Below are positions 56,310 to 64,000 of a stretch of 64,000 nucleotides of DNA, piece by piece (the first letter of the stretch is position 1; the number at the start of each line of letters is the position of its first letter). This DNA comes from Niveispirillum fermenti. Lineage in GTDB: Bacteria; Pseudomonadota; Alphaproteobacteria; Azospirillales; Azospirillaceae. Location: assembly GCF_048066175.1 (NCBI RefSeq), contig NZ_JBLTXA010000010.1, positions 124,001-188,000 of the forward strand. Reading direction: 5' to 3'. The notes under the pieces were generated by a model. That model was not told where the DNA came from, did not search any database, and was given only the letters and a program-made list of their open reading frames with translations. The position numbers were made by a program, and so were the translations under genes.

Positions 56310-57305
56310 ATGCTGCGAACACGATTCACGCAGGCGTTCGGGATCGACCACCCGATCGTCATGGGGGGAATGCAATGGGTCGGGCGGGCACCGCTGGTGG
56401 CGGCCGTTGCCAATGCCGGCGCGCTGGGCTTCCTGACCGCGCTGACACAGTCCAGCCCGGAAGATCTGGCACGGGAGATCGGGCGGGTCCGCGATCTGAC
56501 GGACAAGCCGTTCGGGGTGAATCTGACCATCCTGCCGACCATGCGCCCGCCGCCTTATCAGGAATACCGCCGAGCCATCATCGAATCCGGGGTGACGATT
56601 GTTGAGACGGCCGGTCATCGGCCACAGGAACATGTCGATGACCTGAAGGCGGCCGGCGTGCGCGTCATCCATAAATGCACCGCCGTCCGTCATGCGCTGG
56701 TCGCTGAAAGGATGGGCGTGGATGCCATTTCCATCGACGGGTTCGAATGTGCGGGCCATCCGGGCGAAGATGATATTCCCGGCCTGGTTCTGATCCCGGC
56801 GGCAGCCGACAAGCTGAAAATTCCGATGATCGCCAGCGGCGGGTTCGCGGATGGGCGCGGCCTGCTGGCCGCACTGGCCCTGGGTGCCGACGGCATCAAT
56901 ATGGGCACACGGTTCCTGGCGACCCGGGAATGCGCCATCCATGAAAATGTGAAGCAGAAGATCCTAGCCAGCGACGAGCGCGATACGAACCTGATCTTCC
57001 GCAAGCTGAAGAATACGGCGCGCGTGGGCCGTAACCCGGTATCAGATGAGGTGGTGGCGATCCTTTCCCGCCCCGACGCCACGTTCGAGGATGTGGCGCA
57101 TCTGGTGGCGGGCCAGCGCGGCCGGGCCGTGATGGAACAGGGTGACCTGACGGCCGGCCTCTACTGGGCGGGTCAGGCGCAGGGGCTGATCCATGATATT
57201 CCCAGTGTCGGCGAGCTGGTGACCCGCATTGTCGGTGAGGCGCGATCACTGCTGGAGGGTCGCCTTGCTGGCCTGTTCGGCGCGGCAAGCGGGGTGGCGT
57301 CATGA
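56310..57305 (+). CDS. Nitronate monooxygenase-type flavoprotein
   Basis: A 331-residue TIM-barrel flavoprotein of the nitronate monooxygenase/2-nitropropane dioxygenase family. Seen are HPIVMGGMQWVGRAPLVAAV, the FMN site SIDGFECAGHPGEDDIPGL, ASGGFADGRGLLAALALGAD and MGTRFLATRE. Similar proteins occur in several catabolic islands without nitro substrates, where they may reduce or oxidise a CoA-bound intermediate. It overlaps the hot-dog gene by 4 bp. Confidence 0.93.
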   Translation: MLRTRFTQAFGIDHPIVMGGMQWVGRAPLVAAVANAGALGFLTALTQSSPEDLAREIGRVRDLTDKPFGVNLTILPTMRPPPYQEYRRAIIESGVTIVETAGHRPQEHVDDLKAAGVRVIHKCTAVRHALVAERMGVDAISIDGFECAGHPGEDDIPGLVLIPAAADKLKIPMIASGGFADGRGLLAALALGADGINMGTRFLATRECAIHENVKQKILASDERDTNLIFRKLKNTARVGRNPVSDEVVAILSRPDATFEDVAHLVAGQRGRAVMEQGDLTAGLYWAGQAQGLIHDIPSVGELVTRIVGEARSLLEGRLAGLFGAASGVAS

Positions 57306-58234
57306 AGGCCGCCTTCGATACACCGGTCGGGCGCGGGGAGGACGGGCAATTGTCCGGCCCCTGGCGGGGGCCACGGCAGATGCTGGATGCCCAATCCTAT
57401 GATGGACGCGCCTCCATCCATGATGACGCGACGGCGCGCACGCTGGGCTTCAAGGCCGGCACCATCGAGGGACCGACCCACTTCAGCCAGTTCGATCCGT
57501 TGTGCCATGCGCTATGGGGCGACCGCTGGTTTCAGACCGGTTGCATCTCCGCCCATTACCGCAATCCGGTATTCGAGGGGGAGGAGGTCCGGGCCCTGCT
57601 GACGCCGGATGGGGACGATATCGCCCGGATCCGCATGGAAAAGCGTGATGGCACTGAAGTGCTGGCGGGCACGGTTTCCATTGGTCTCACACCACCGGCC
57701 AGCGCCCTGGAAGCACGGATGGCGCAGCTGCGTCCCCCGGAAAACCCCGTGATCCTGCGCGATGTCACCATCGGCATGCGCACCGGCCGGCTAGCGGTGT
57801 CGATGGCGGCCGACCAGCATATGGGCGAACTGTACCCGTTCACCCTGGCCGACAAGCTGCGCCGGATCACCGAACCCTCGCCGCTTTATGACCGGATCGT
57901 GCCGTTCGAGATGCTGAGCGTGCTGATGAACCATATCGCGCGTGAACAGCCATTTCCTGCGCGAGGTCCCTGCGTCGGCCTGTTCGCCGATCAGGAAATC
58001 CGGTTGCTGGCGGGCCCGGTTCGCGTGGGAGAAGCCTATGAGCTTGATCGCGAGATCGTGGCACTCAGCGGCAGCCGCAAGACCGAGAGCATGTGGGTGC
58101 GGACCCGCCTTTACCAGGCGGGCACCGACATGCCGGTGGCGGAAATGCTGCTGAATACCGCCAGCCTCAAATCCTCCTATGCCGCCTATGAGCGGGAATT
58201 CCAGGACCTTTATGGAGCCGCGGCCCATGACTGA
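57302..58234 (+). CDS. Hot-dog fold protein, MaoC-like, function unknown
   Basis: A 310-residue protein likely made of two hot-dog domains. RTLGFKAGTIEGPTHFSQFD and SAHYRNPVFEGEEVRALL resemble the substrate-binding helix and strands of MaoC-type proteins. The second half (GEAYELDREIVALSGSRKTE and SMWVRTRLY) is also hot-dog-like. The classical catalytic Asp/His pair is not clear. Located between a flavoprotein and a crotonase gene with overlaps on both sides, it probably acts on the same CoA-bound intermediate. Confidence 0.7.
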   Translation: MKAAFDTPVGRGEDGQLSGPWRGPRQMLDAQSYDGRASIHDDATARTLGFKAGTIEGPTHFSQFDPLCHALWGDRWFQTGCISAHYRNPVFEGEEVRALLTPDGDDIARIRMEKRDGTEVLAGTVSIGLTPPASALEARMAQLRPPENPVILRDVTIGMRTGRLAVSMAADQHMGELYPFTLADKLRRITEPSPLYDRIVPFEMLSVLMNHIAREQPFPARGPCVGLFADQEIRLLAGPVRVGEAYELDREIVALSGSRKTESMWVRTRLYQAGTDMPVAEMLLNTASLKSSYAAYEREFQDLYGAAAHD

Positions 58235-59099
58235 CTTCCATACCCTTGATTATCGCGTCGAGGATGGCATCGCCATCGCCACCTTCTCCCGCCCCGACAA
58301 GATGAACACGTTCGGGCTGGCCATGATGCAGGACCTGCTGGACCTGTTCGACCGGACCGACGCCGATGATGATGTGCGTGCCGTCATCATCACCGGTTCC
58401 GGCCGCGCCTTCTGTGCGGGCGCCGATCTGGGCCGGGGCGGGGAGACGTTCAATTACAAGCCCGGCGGCCGGGCTGGGGATATCGATGTCGATGGCGTGC
58501 GCCGCGACGGGGGCGGGCGGGTGACGCTGCGCATGTTCCGCAGCCTGAAGCCGCTGATCGGGGCCATCAACGGGGCGGCCGTGGGGATCGGGGCCACCAT
58601 GCTGTTGCCCATGGATGTGCGCATCGCCTCGGCCGAGGCGCGCTTCGGCTTTGTCTTCGCCCAGCGCGGCATCACGCCGGAGGCTTGTTCAAGCTGGTTC
58701 CTGCCGCGACTGGTGGGCGTGCCAAAAGCTCTGGAGTGGGTCTATAGCGGTCGGGTCTTCGGTGCGGAAGAGGCGTTGGCGGCGGGATTGGTGCAGGCCG
58801 TACACGCCCCGGATGCGCTGCTGTCGGCGGCCCTGGCCCATGCCAGGATGTTGACGGCGAAATCCGCCCCGGTTTCCGTGGCGCTCAGCCGTCAGTTGAT
58901 CTGGCAGAATCTGGGCGCTCCACACCCGATGATGGCCCATCGCGTCGACAGCCGGTCCTTGCAATCGCGCGGTCGCAGCGCCGATGTCCGCGAAGGGGTG
59001 GGGGCCTTCCTGGAAAAGCGGCCGGCCCTGTTCCCCGACCGGGTATCGACGGACATGCCCAGCTTCTTCCCCTGGGCAGAGGAGCCGCCCTTTATTTAA
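58227..59099 (+). CDS. Enoyl-CoA hydratase/isomerase family protein
   Basis: A 290-residue crotonase. RAFCAGADLGRGG and INGAAVGIGATMLLPMDVRI form the oxyanion hole, and FVFAQRGITPEACSSWFLPR holds the acidic residue used by hydratases. The ATG at 58227 overlaps the preceding gene by 8 bp; the in-frame start 58179 is less likely. It ends the operon 56310-59099 with a 4-bp tail-to-tail overlap with the MFS gene. Confidence 0.93.
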   Translation: MTDFHTLDYRVEDGIAIATFSRPDKMNTFGLAMMQDLLDLFDRTDADDDVRAVIITGSGRAFCAGADLGRGGETFNYKPGGRAGDIDVDGVRRDGGGRVTLRMFRSLKPLIGAINGAAVGIGATMLLPMDVRIASAEARFGFVFAQRGITPEACSSWFLPRLVGVPKALEWVYSGRVFGAEEALAAGLVQAVHAPDALLSAALAHARMLTAKSAPVSVALSRQLIWQNLGAPHPMMAHRVDSRSLQSRGRSADVREGVGAFLEKRPALFPDRVSTDMPSFFPWAEEPPFI

Positions 59100-60475
59100 G
59101 GCGGCGTATCGGACCAGTCGGGAGCCGCCTGCGTCCGGGCCAGGAATTCGGCCCGGCGCAGGCGCGGTTCCCGTACCCCGAAGACCAGCAGGACCAGCGC
59201 GATGGCCAGGAAGGCCAGCGCCGTTGCGAACAGGGGCATATAGCCGGCCAGGGCGGCGATGACCCCGCCCAGCAGCGGGCCGATGGCGGCAACCGCCCCT
59301 TCCAGGGTGGTGGATAGGCCCAGACGCATCGCCGCTTCCTTGCGGGCGCCGAATTCCAGCACCATGGTCTGCTGGCTCATCAGATAGCCGGCGGACGCCG
59401 CACCCAGGCCGCAGAAGCACAGATAGGCGGCCCACGAAGCCTCCACACTCATCAGCAGGATGATCGCCGCCATCCAGATCAGGATGGAGCCGATCAAGGT
59501 GGCGCGATAGCCGGTGCGGTCGCCCATATAGCCCCAGAGCAGGTTGGCCAGCGTATCGGCACCCAGATAGCAGAAGGCCAGGCTGCCGATGACCTTTCCA
59601 TCCATGCCCATGCGCTGCCCGGCATAGAGGATGAAGAAGGGCGACGCGATGCGGGCCAGCACGCAGAACGCCTCCGCCACCAGGAAATGCCGGTAGTCGC
59701 TGTCGGCCAGCAGGTCGGGGAACTGGCGCAGCCGGTCGATGAAGCGGGTGGGCAGACGCGGCACCGGCGCGCTGGGCTCCCGCAGCAGCTTTGTCAGGAT
59801 CACCAGACCGGCACTGGTCAGCACGAAGGTCAGGAAGAAGGTGGTGGCATAGCCGTTGCCCAGGGCGTTGCGCTCGATCAGCCAATGACCGGCAGCATAG
59901 GACAGCAGTGCCGCAATGATGCCGCCTGTGAAATTGCGCCAGGCCTGCAATCGGCCCCGGCGGTCCACGGGAATGACCTTGGCCATCAGCAGTTGGAAGG
60001 CCACGCGCTGTGCGCCGGTGAACAGGCCAAGCAGGAACAGGCAGGCGAGCGTCAGGGAGAGCAGCGCCCAGCCATCCAGGAACCAGCCGGTCACGGCCAG
60101 CGCCAGGATCACGGCGCGCATGGCGGTACCGGTGCGCATGGCGTGCGGCAGGATCAGCGGTTGGCGTTCCAGGCGCGAGGCGCTGAAGATGGGTGAGAAC
60201 ACCATGCCCAGTTGCAGCAGGGCCGCCCCGCTGCCCACCAGCGCATCCGATCCCGTCAGCTGGTGGATATAGGCGGGGATGAAGGTCGGGGCGTAGATCA
60301 GCCGGAAACCCGTCTGTCCCAGCATGCCGTAGAACAGGTTGGCACGATAGTTCCGGCCCAGATTGGCGGTGACGAAATCGGTGTCCTGTTCCTGTTGATT
60401 GGTGGGGTTGGCATGCATGGCGCCGCCACCGTCGTCATGTTTTGCGACCTTGGTTCCATCAGCCCTGACACGCAT
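59096..60475 (-). CDS. MFS transporter
   Basis: A 459-residue, 12-helix transporter of the major facilitator type. It has DRRGRLQAWRNFTGGIIAAL after helix 4 and GDRTGYRATLIGSILIWMAA after helix 8, with the family's loop motif (G-x-x-x-D-R/K-x-G-R-R) in degenerate form. The N-terminal 60 residues are polar and cytoplasmic. The ATG at 60475 (GGTGGAGCGGTG upstream) is chosen over 60526. It could move the catabolic substrate or a product across the inner membrane. Divergent from the amidohydrolase gene. Confidence 0.88.
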   Translation of the reverse strand: MRVRADGTKVAKHDDGGGAMHANPTNQQEQDTDFVTANLGRNYRANLFYGMLGQTGFRLIYAPTFIPAYIHQLTGSDALVGSGAALLQLGMVFSPIFSASRLERQPLILPHAMRTGTAMRAVILALAVTGWFLDGWALLSLTLACLFLLGLFTGAQRVAFQLLMAKVIPVDRRGRLQAWRNFTGGIIAALLSYAAGHWLIERNALGNGYATTFFLTFVLTSAGLVILTKLLREPSAPVPRLPTRFIDRLRQFPDLLADSDYRHFLVAEAFCVLARIASPFFILYAGQRMGMDGKVIGSLAFCYLGADTLANLLWGYMGDRTGYRATLIGSILIWMAAIILLMSVEASWAAYLCFCGLGAASAGYLMSQQTMVLEFGARKEAAMRLGLSTTLEGAVAAIGPLLGGVIAALAGYMPLFATALAFLAIALVLLVFGVREPRLRRAEFLARTQAAPDWSDTPP

Positions 60476-60611
60476 CACCGCTCCACCTTCCGCACGCTGG
60501 ATTGCCCCTGGCGGGGTCGTGAACACCTATCAGATTCGAATTGACAAGCAAACTAATAGATGGAAGCTTTCGATAGCCATTGTGAATGGCGGAATGATGG
60601 GAGGAAGCGAC

Positions 60612-61790
60612 ATGACCTATGCAAATGGCCGTATTATCAACGATGCGGACTCGCATACGATGGAAACGCAGGATTGGCTCACCCCCTATTTGGAGGGTGA
60701 GTTCAAGGAGAGATACACGGGTGTCTATTCCAAGCGTGAGGGTGGAGAGCGCATCACCAAGATGATCGATCTGGCCGTGGCGCGGAAAAACGACCCGGAG
60801 GCGCGCGCCAAGGCGGCGGCCAATATCATCGGCGGCGACAAGGGCTGGCTGGGCTATGGCGGCTTCGACAAGGAGGAGCGGGTGGAGGCACTGGACTGGC
60901 TGGGTTTTGCCAGCCAGTTGATCTTCCCGACTTTCGGGCTGGCCGCCATCAGCCGGGCGCAGTCGCAGGAGCAGGCCTATGCTGCCGCCCGCGCCCTGAA
61001 CCTGGCGCAGATTGATTTCTGCAACGCCGACAAGCGCATGATCGCCGTGGCCTATACACCCCTGGACAATCCCGCGCGTGCGCTGGATGAGGTCCGTTTC
61101 GCCCATGCCAAGGGGGCGGGCGCGGTCATGTTCTCCGCCTCGCCGGCGGGCGACCGTTCACCGGGGCATCCGGACTACGACCCGTTCTGGAAATATCTGG
61201 AGGATAATCGCATCCCCTTCATGCTGCATATCGGGCCCGGCACGCGCAAGCCGCCGGAAGCCTATATGAATAATGGCCGGGCGCGGGCGGCCGACCTGCA
61301 TGGTGGTGGTGAGAATCTGCGCTTCCCGGATTTCATGACCCTGTGGTACGCGCCGCAGGAGTTCCTGACGGCCCTGGTCTATGACGGGGTGCTGGAGCGG
61401 TTCCCGGGTCTGCGCGGCGGCGTGCTGGAATGTGGTGCCGGCTGGGTGCCGGAATTCCTGCGCATGCTTGATCATGGCTATGAAAGCTTCAAGAAGAGCG
61501 ACGTGTACCTGCAGGCCATGAAGGAAAAGCCGTCGGATCAGATCCGCCGCTCCGTGCGCTTCACGCCGTTCCCCAAGGAAGATGTGGGCCGCATGATCCG
61601 GGATGCCGGGCCGGAACTGTTCCTGTTCTCCAGCGACTATCCCCATCCGGAGGGTACGCGTGATCCGATCGCCCTGTTCGAGGCGTCGCTGGGCGACCTG
61701 GACGAGGCGGCGAAGGACATGTTCTATCGCACGAACTACGATCACATGATGTATCGGGTTTCCACGCCCGCAGCAGTGGCGGCGGAATAA
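60612..61790 (+). CDS. Amidohydrolase-family metal enzyme
   Basis: A 392-residue member of the amidohydrolase 2 family (decarboxylases and C-C or ring hydrolases). The first metal motif is degenerate (DADSHTMETQDWL in place of D-x-H-x-H). PFMLHIGPGTRKPPEA carries a metal-site His, and LFLFSSDYPHPEGTRDPI the final Asp. The ATG at 60612 has GGGAGGAAGCGAC upstream. A good terminator follows. In the island it may open a ring or decarboxylate an intermediate; the reaction is not known. Confidence 0.9.
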   Translation: MTYANGRIINDADSHTMETQDWLTPYLEGEFKERYTGVYSKREGGERITKMIDLAVARKNDPEARAKAAANIIGGDKGWLGYGGFDKEERVEALDWLGFASQLIFPTFGLAAISRAQSQEQAYAAARALNLAQIDFCNADKRMIAVAYTPLDNPARALDEVRFAHAKGAGAVMFSASPAGDRSPGHPDYDPFWKYLEDNRIPFMLHIGPGTRKPPEAYMNNGRARAADLHGGGENLRFPDFMTLWYAPQEFLTALVYDGVLERFPGLRGGVLECGAGWVPEFLRMLDHGYESFKKSDVYLQAMKEKPSDQIRRSVRFTPFPKEDVGRMIRDAGPELFLFSSDYPHPEGTRDPIALFEASLGDLDEAAKDMFYRTNYDHMMYRVSTPAAVAAE

Positions 61791-61814
61791 TCATCGCGTC
61801 CGGTGCAGTGAAGG

Positions 61815-61840
61815 ATGGCCCGCTTCGGCGGGCCATTTTT
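61815..61840 (+). terminator. Rho-independent terminator after amidohydrolase
   Basis: ATGGCCCGC-TTCG-GCGGGCCAT followed by TTTT(G). A perfect 9-bp stem with a stable tetraloop, 25 bp after the stop codon. Confidence 0.9.
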
Positions 61841-62140
61841 GTCTCTGCGGTATGGTGCGGTCTGGCGGGCGTTCTTCGCCCTCCTGTCGAATGATGGTGC
61901 GAGGCCGATCAGAGTGGGGCGCCGAATTATGCCGCACTGCTCAATCCTGCGGGTTTCAGCCAGAGAGCCTGGGGTGGCAGGCTTGGGCGAGGGGTTTTTC
62001 GCGTTTCGGCATGCGCTTCGGATGGGCGCGTCAAAATAATTTGAAATTTGGGTATGTTAAAGTTGACTTCCTCACCAATGATGGCATGGTGATCTTAACC
62101 GCACTTGACCAACTTGTGCGGAATAAGGGAGGAAGAAACG
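61841..62140. promoter_or_regulatory. Promoter region of terminal TonB receptor
   Basis: About 300 bp without a gene. 62030-62080 is AT-rich and holds island motif copy D. A good ribosome binding site (GGGAGGAAGAAACG) precedes the receptor ATG. Confidence 0.6.
62038..62056 (+). promoter_or_regulatory. Island motif, copy D
   Basis: AATTTGAAATTTGGGTATG, 85 bp upstream of the TonB receptor start. It agrees with copy A in 16 of 19 positions. Confidence 0.65.
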
Positions 62141-64000
62141 ATGATCCGCGGATGTTTGCGGTTTCTCATGGCATCGACATGTCTGGTCCATGCCGGGTCC
62201 GCCCTGGCGCAGGGCGCGCCGCTGGCCGGTACCGGTGACGATCTCTTGGCAGAAATCATTGTCACGGCGCAGCGCCGGTCAGAGGCGCTTCAGGATGTGC
62301 CCATCGCCGTTTCGGCTTTCTCCGAAGAAGCGTTGAAAGCCGCCCGTCTGGACAGTGCTGCCAACCTGGCGCTTCAGGTGCCGAACCTGAACTACAGCCA
62401 GCAGCTCTATGGCTCCAGCAATTTTCAAATCCGCGGTATCGGCTATACGCTGGTGACCACGGCCGGCGACCAGGGTGTGGGTGTGGCGGAGAATTATGCT
62501 CCCATCGACCGCGCCCGCATCACCGATGCCGAGTTCTATGATGTCGAACGGGTGGAGGTGCTGCGCGGTCCACAAGGCACGCTTTATGGACGCAATGCGA
62601 CCGGTGGCGTCATCAACATCATCACCAATAAGCCGGAGCTTGGTACCAATGGCGGCAGCCTGACCGGTGAATATGGCAATTACGACATGGTGCGTCTGAA
62701 GGGCGCGCTGAACCTGTCACCGGACGAAAAGGTCGGCTTTCGCGTCGCCGGCTTCTATGTGGACCGTGACGGCACCATGGAAAATGTCCATACCGGCAAC
62801 AAGATCGATGAGCGTTCCCTGTGGAGCACGCGCACCTCGCTACGGGTGGAGCCGACGGAGACGTTCCGCGTCACCGGCATCTGGGAGCATTTCTCCGAGA
62901 ATGACAGCCGTTACGGTGTCCGGCAGGCCTGTATCAACGATCCGGGGCCGGCCTCCGTGGGTGGTGTTACCATCAACAGCCCCGTGGCCCGCGCTTTCCT
63001 GTCCGAAGGCTGCACCCAGGCCAGCATCTATGCCGCCGGTGCGCTGCGCGGCACCAACAATTCCGGCGCTACCCTGTCCGGTCAGTTGGCGACACTGACG
63101 GGCTATATCAGTGGGGACGTGAATGCCGGGGTCGTCCAGCCGGATGACCTGCGCAAGATGGCGATGAGCATCGATCCCACCAATGATGTGAACAGCGACA
63201 ATTATCAGCTCTCCCTGGAATGGGATCTGAATGAGGAACTGTCGCTGTCCTCCATCACCAATCACAATCTCGACAAGACCATCCAGAGCAATGGCCTGCC
63301 GCAGGCGACGACGCCGTTCAATGTGCGGCCACTGACCCCTGGCAGCGTATTCGATGATCCGCAGATCGGCCCGTCGCAATTCCTGACGGCCAACAATTAC
63401 AATGTCCTGCGCCAGAAGCAGTGGAGCCAGGAATTCCGGCTGCAATCGGACTATGGCGGCATGGTCGATTTCAATCTGGGCGCATTCTACTACAAGGCCA
63501 AGCGGCATAATGATATCTACTTCTTCGCCAATGGCCAGACGCTCTATGTGAAGACGGCGGTGCCGACGGCCTATGTCGATCCGGGCCGGACGCCCGACGA
63601 GACCGGCCACAATTACTATCTCAGCCATTCACGCTACCAACTGACCTCCAAGGCCGGGTTCGGTGAGCTGTATGTACGTCCGTCGGAAGAGTTCCAGATC
63701 ACGCTGGGCACCCGCTACACCCATGACGTCAAGGAACAGCCACAGACGCCGCTGGCGCTGTTGACGTCGGGCCGGGGGCTGACCACCGGGGTGCTGCAGG
63801 AGGCGCGTTTCAAGGAATGGACGGGCCGGGCCATCGCCGAATGGAACCCGACGAAGGACAATATGCTCTATGCCAGCTATTCGCGCGGCTATAAGGGCGG
63901 TGGTTTCAATGCCCCCACCACCGGCGACCCCAATTCCGCCTTCGCACCGGAAACGGTGGATGCGTTCGAGGTGGGGTCGAAGAACACCTTCATGGGCCGG
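62141..64000 (+). CDS. TonB-dependent receptor, N-terminal part
   Basis: The frame is open to the window end, giving 620 residues. A signal peptide (MIRGCLRFLMASTCLVHAGS, cleaved near ALAQ) is followed by a TonB box-like LAEIIVTAQRR. The plug shows ERVEVLRGPQGTLYGRNATG and GVINIITNKP. Then barrel strands run to the edge (ASYSRGYKGGGFNAP). It resembles receptors found with steroid, terpene and aromatic degradation genes in alphaproteobacteria. The upstream island motif ties it to the catabolic operons, so it probably imports their substrate. Confidence 0.95.
   Translation, partial: MIRGCLRFLMASTCLVHAGSALAQGAPLAGTGDDLLAEIIVTAQRRSEALQDVPIAVSAFSEEALKAARLDSAANLALQVPNLNYSQQLYGSSNFQIRGIGYTLVTTAGDQGVGVAENYAPIDRARITDAEFYDVERVEVLRGPQGTLYGRNATGGVINIITNKPELGTNGGSLTGEYGNYDMVRLKGALNLSPDEKVGFRVAGFYVDRDGTMENVHTGNKIDERSLWSTRTSLRVEPTETFRVTGIWEHFSENDSRYGVRQACINDPGPASVGGVTINSPVARAFLSEGCTQASIYAAGALRGTNNSGATLSGQLATLTGYISGDVNAGVVQPDDLRKMAMSIDPTNDVNSDNYQLSLEWDLNEELSLSSITNHNLDKTIQSNGLPQATTPFNVRPLTPGSVFDDPQIGPSQFLTANNYNVLRQKQWSQEFRLQSDYGGMVDFNLGAFYYKAKRHNDIYFFANGQTLYVKTAVPTAYVDPGRTPDETGHNYYLSHSRYQLTSKAGFGELYVRPSEEFQITLGTRYTHDVKEQPQTPLALLTSGRGLTTGVLQEARFKEWTGRAIAEWNPTKDNMLYASYSRGYKGGGFNAPTTGDPNSAFAPETVDAFEVGSKNTFMGR

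Overview
The window looks like the chromosome of a GC-rich (about 65 % by eye) Gram-negative alphaproteobacterium. TonB-dependent receptors, an autotransporter, a fimbrial usher, a TesB thioesterase, YciE/YciF-type proteins, an archaeal-type nucleotide phosphorylase and EcfG-like stress promoters all fit this. Azospirillaceae, Caulobacterales and Sphingomonadales are plausible homes, but the sequence alone does not decide. No rRNA, tRNA or CRISPR array was seen.

Left part (1-32 kb): mixed accessory and housekeeping genes. 1-6.6 kb is a probable nucleoside/sugar uptake regulon: a PfkB kinase fragment, a NupC-type transporter, a TonB receptor, a LacI regulator and a phytase-like lipoprotein, with two LacI-type palindromes in the divergent promoter region. 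6.9-10.1 kb is a stress cluster: Mn catalase, two DUF892 proteins, a small membrane protein, EcfG-like promoters and many hairpins. Then come a LysR regulator, an HSL-type esterase, a large propeller-GGDEF sensor, a nucleotide phosphorylase overlapping a beta-CASP nuclease, an amidase, a chaperone-usher pair without a pilin, a hybrid histidine kinase, an MFS transporter, an autotransporter without a visible signal peptide, and an extensin-like protein.

Right part (32-64 kb): a catabolic island for a hydrophobic acid or alcohol. It holds an aldehyde dehydrogenase, a broken Zn alcohol dehydrogenase, five acyl-CoA dehydrogenases, thiolase, an FadB-like bifunctional enzyme, acyl-CoA ligase, two SDRs (one broken), an APH-like protein, a broken MaoC hydratase, TesB, quinone oxidoreductase, nitronate monooxygenase, enoyl-CoA hydratase, amidohydrolase, an MFS transporter, three TetR-type regulators and a TonB receptor that runs off the window. 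The likely flow is outer-membrane import, oxidation of alcohol to aldehyde to acid, CoA activation, then beta-oxidation. The substrate cannot be named from sequence.

The main discoveries are: (1) a family of multi-hairpin intergenic elements (five units near 8.5, 8.7, 32.1, 46.7 and 51.7 kb) whose small hairpins keep their loops while stems change in a compensatory way; (2) a 19-bp motif, consensus WATTTGAAAWTWGGGTATG, in four promoter regions of the island, including that of the TonB receptor at the window end; (3) three separate gene-breaking lesions in the island (1-nt deletion, inferred 11-bp slippage deletion, nonsense codon).
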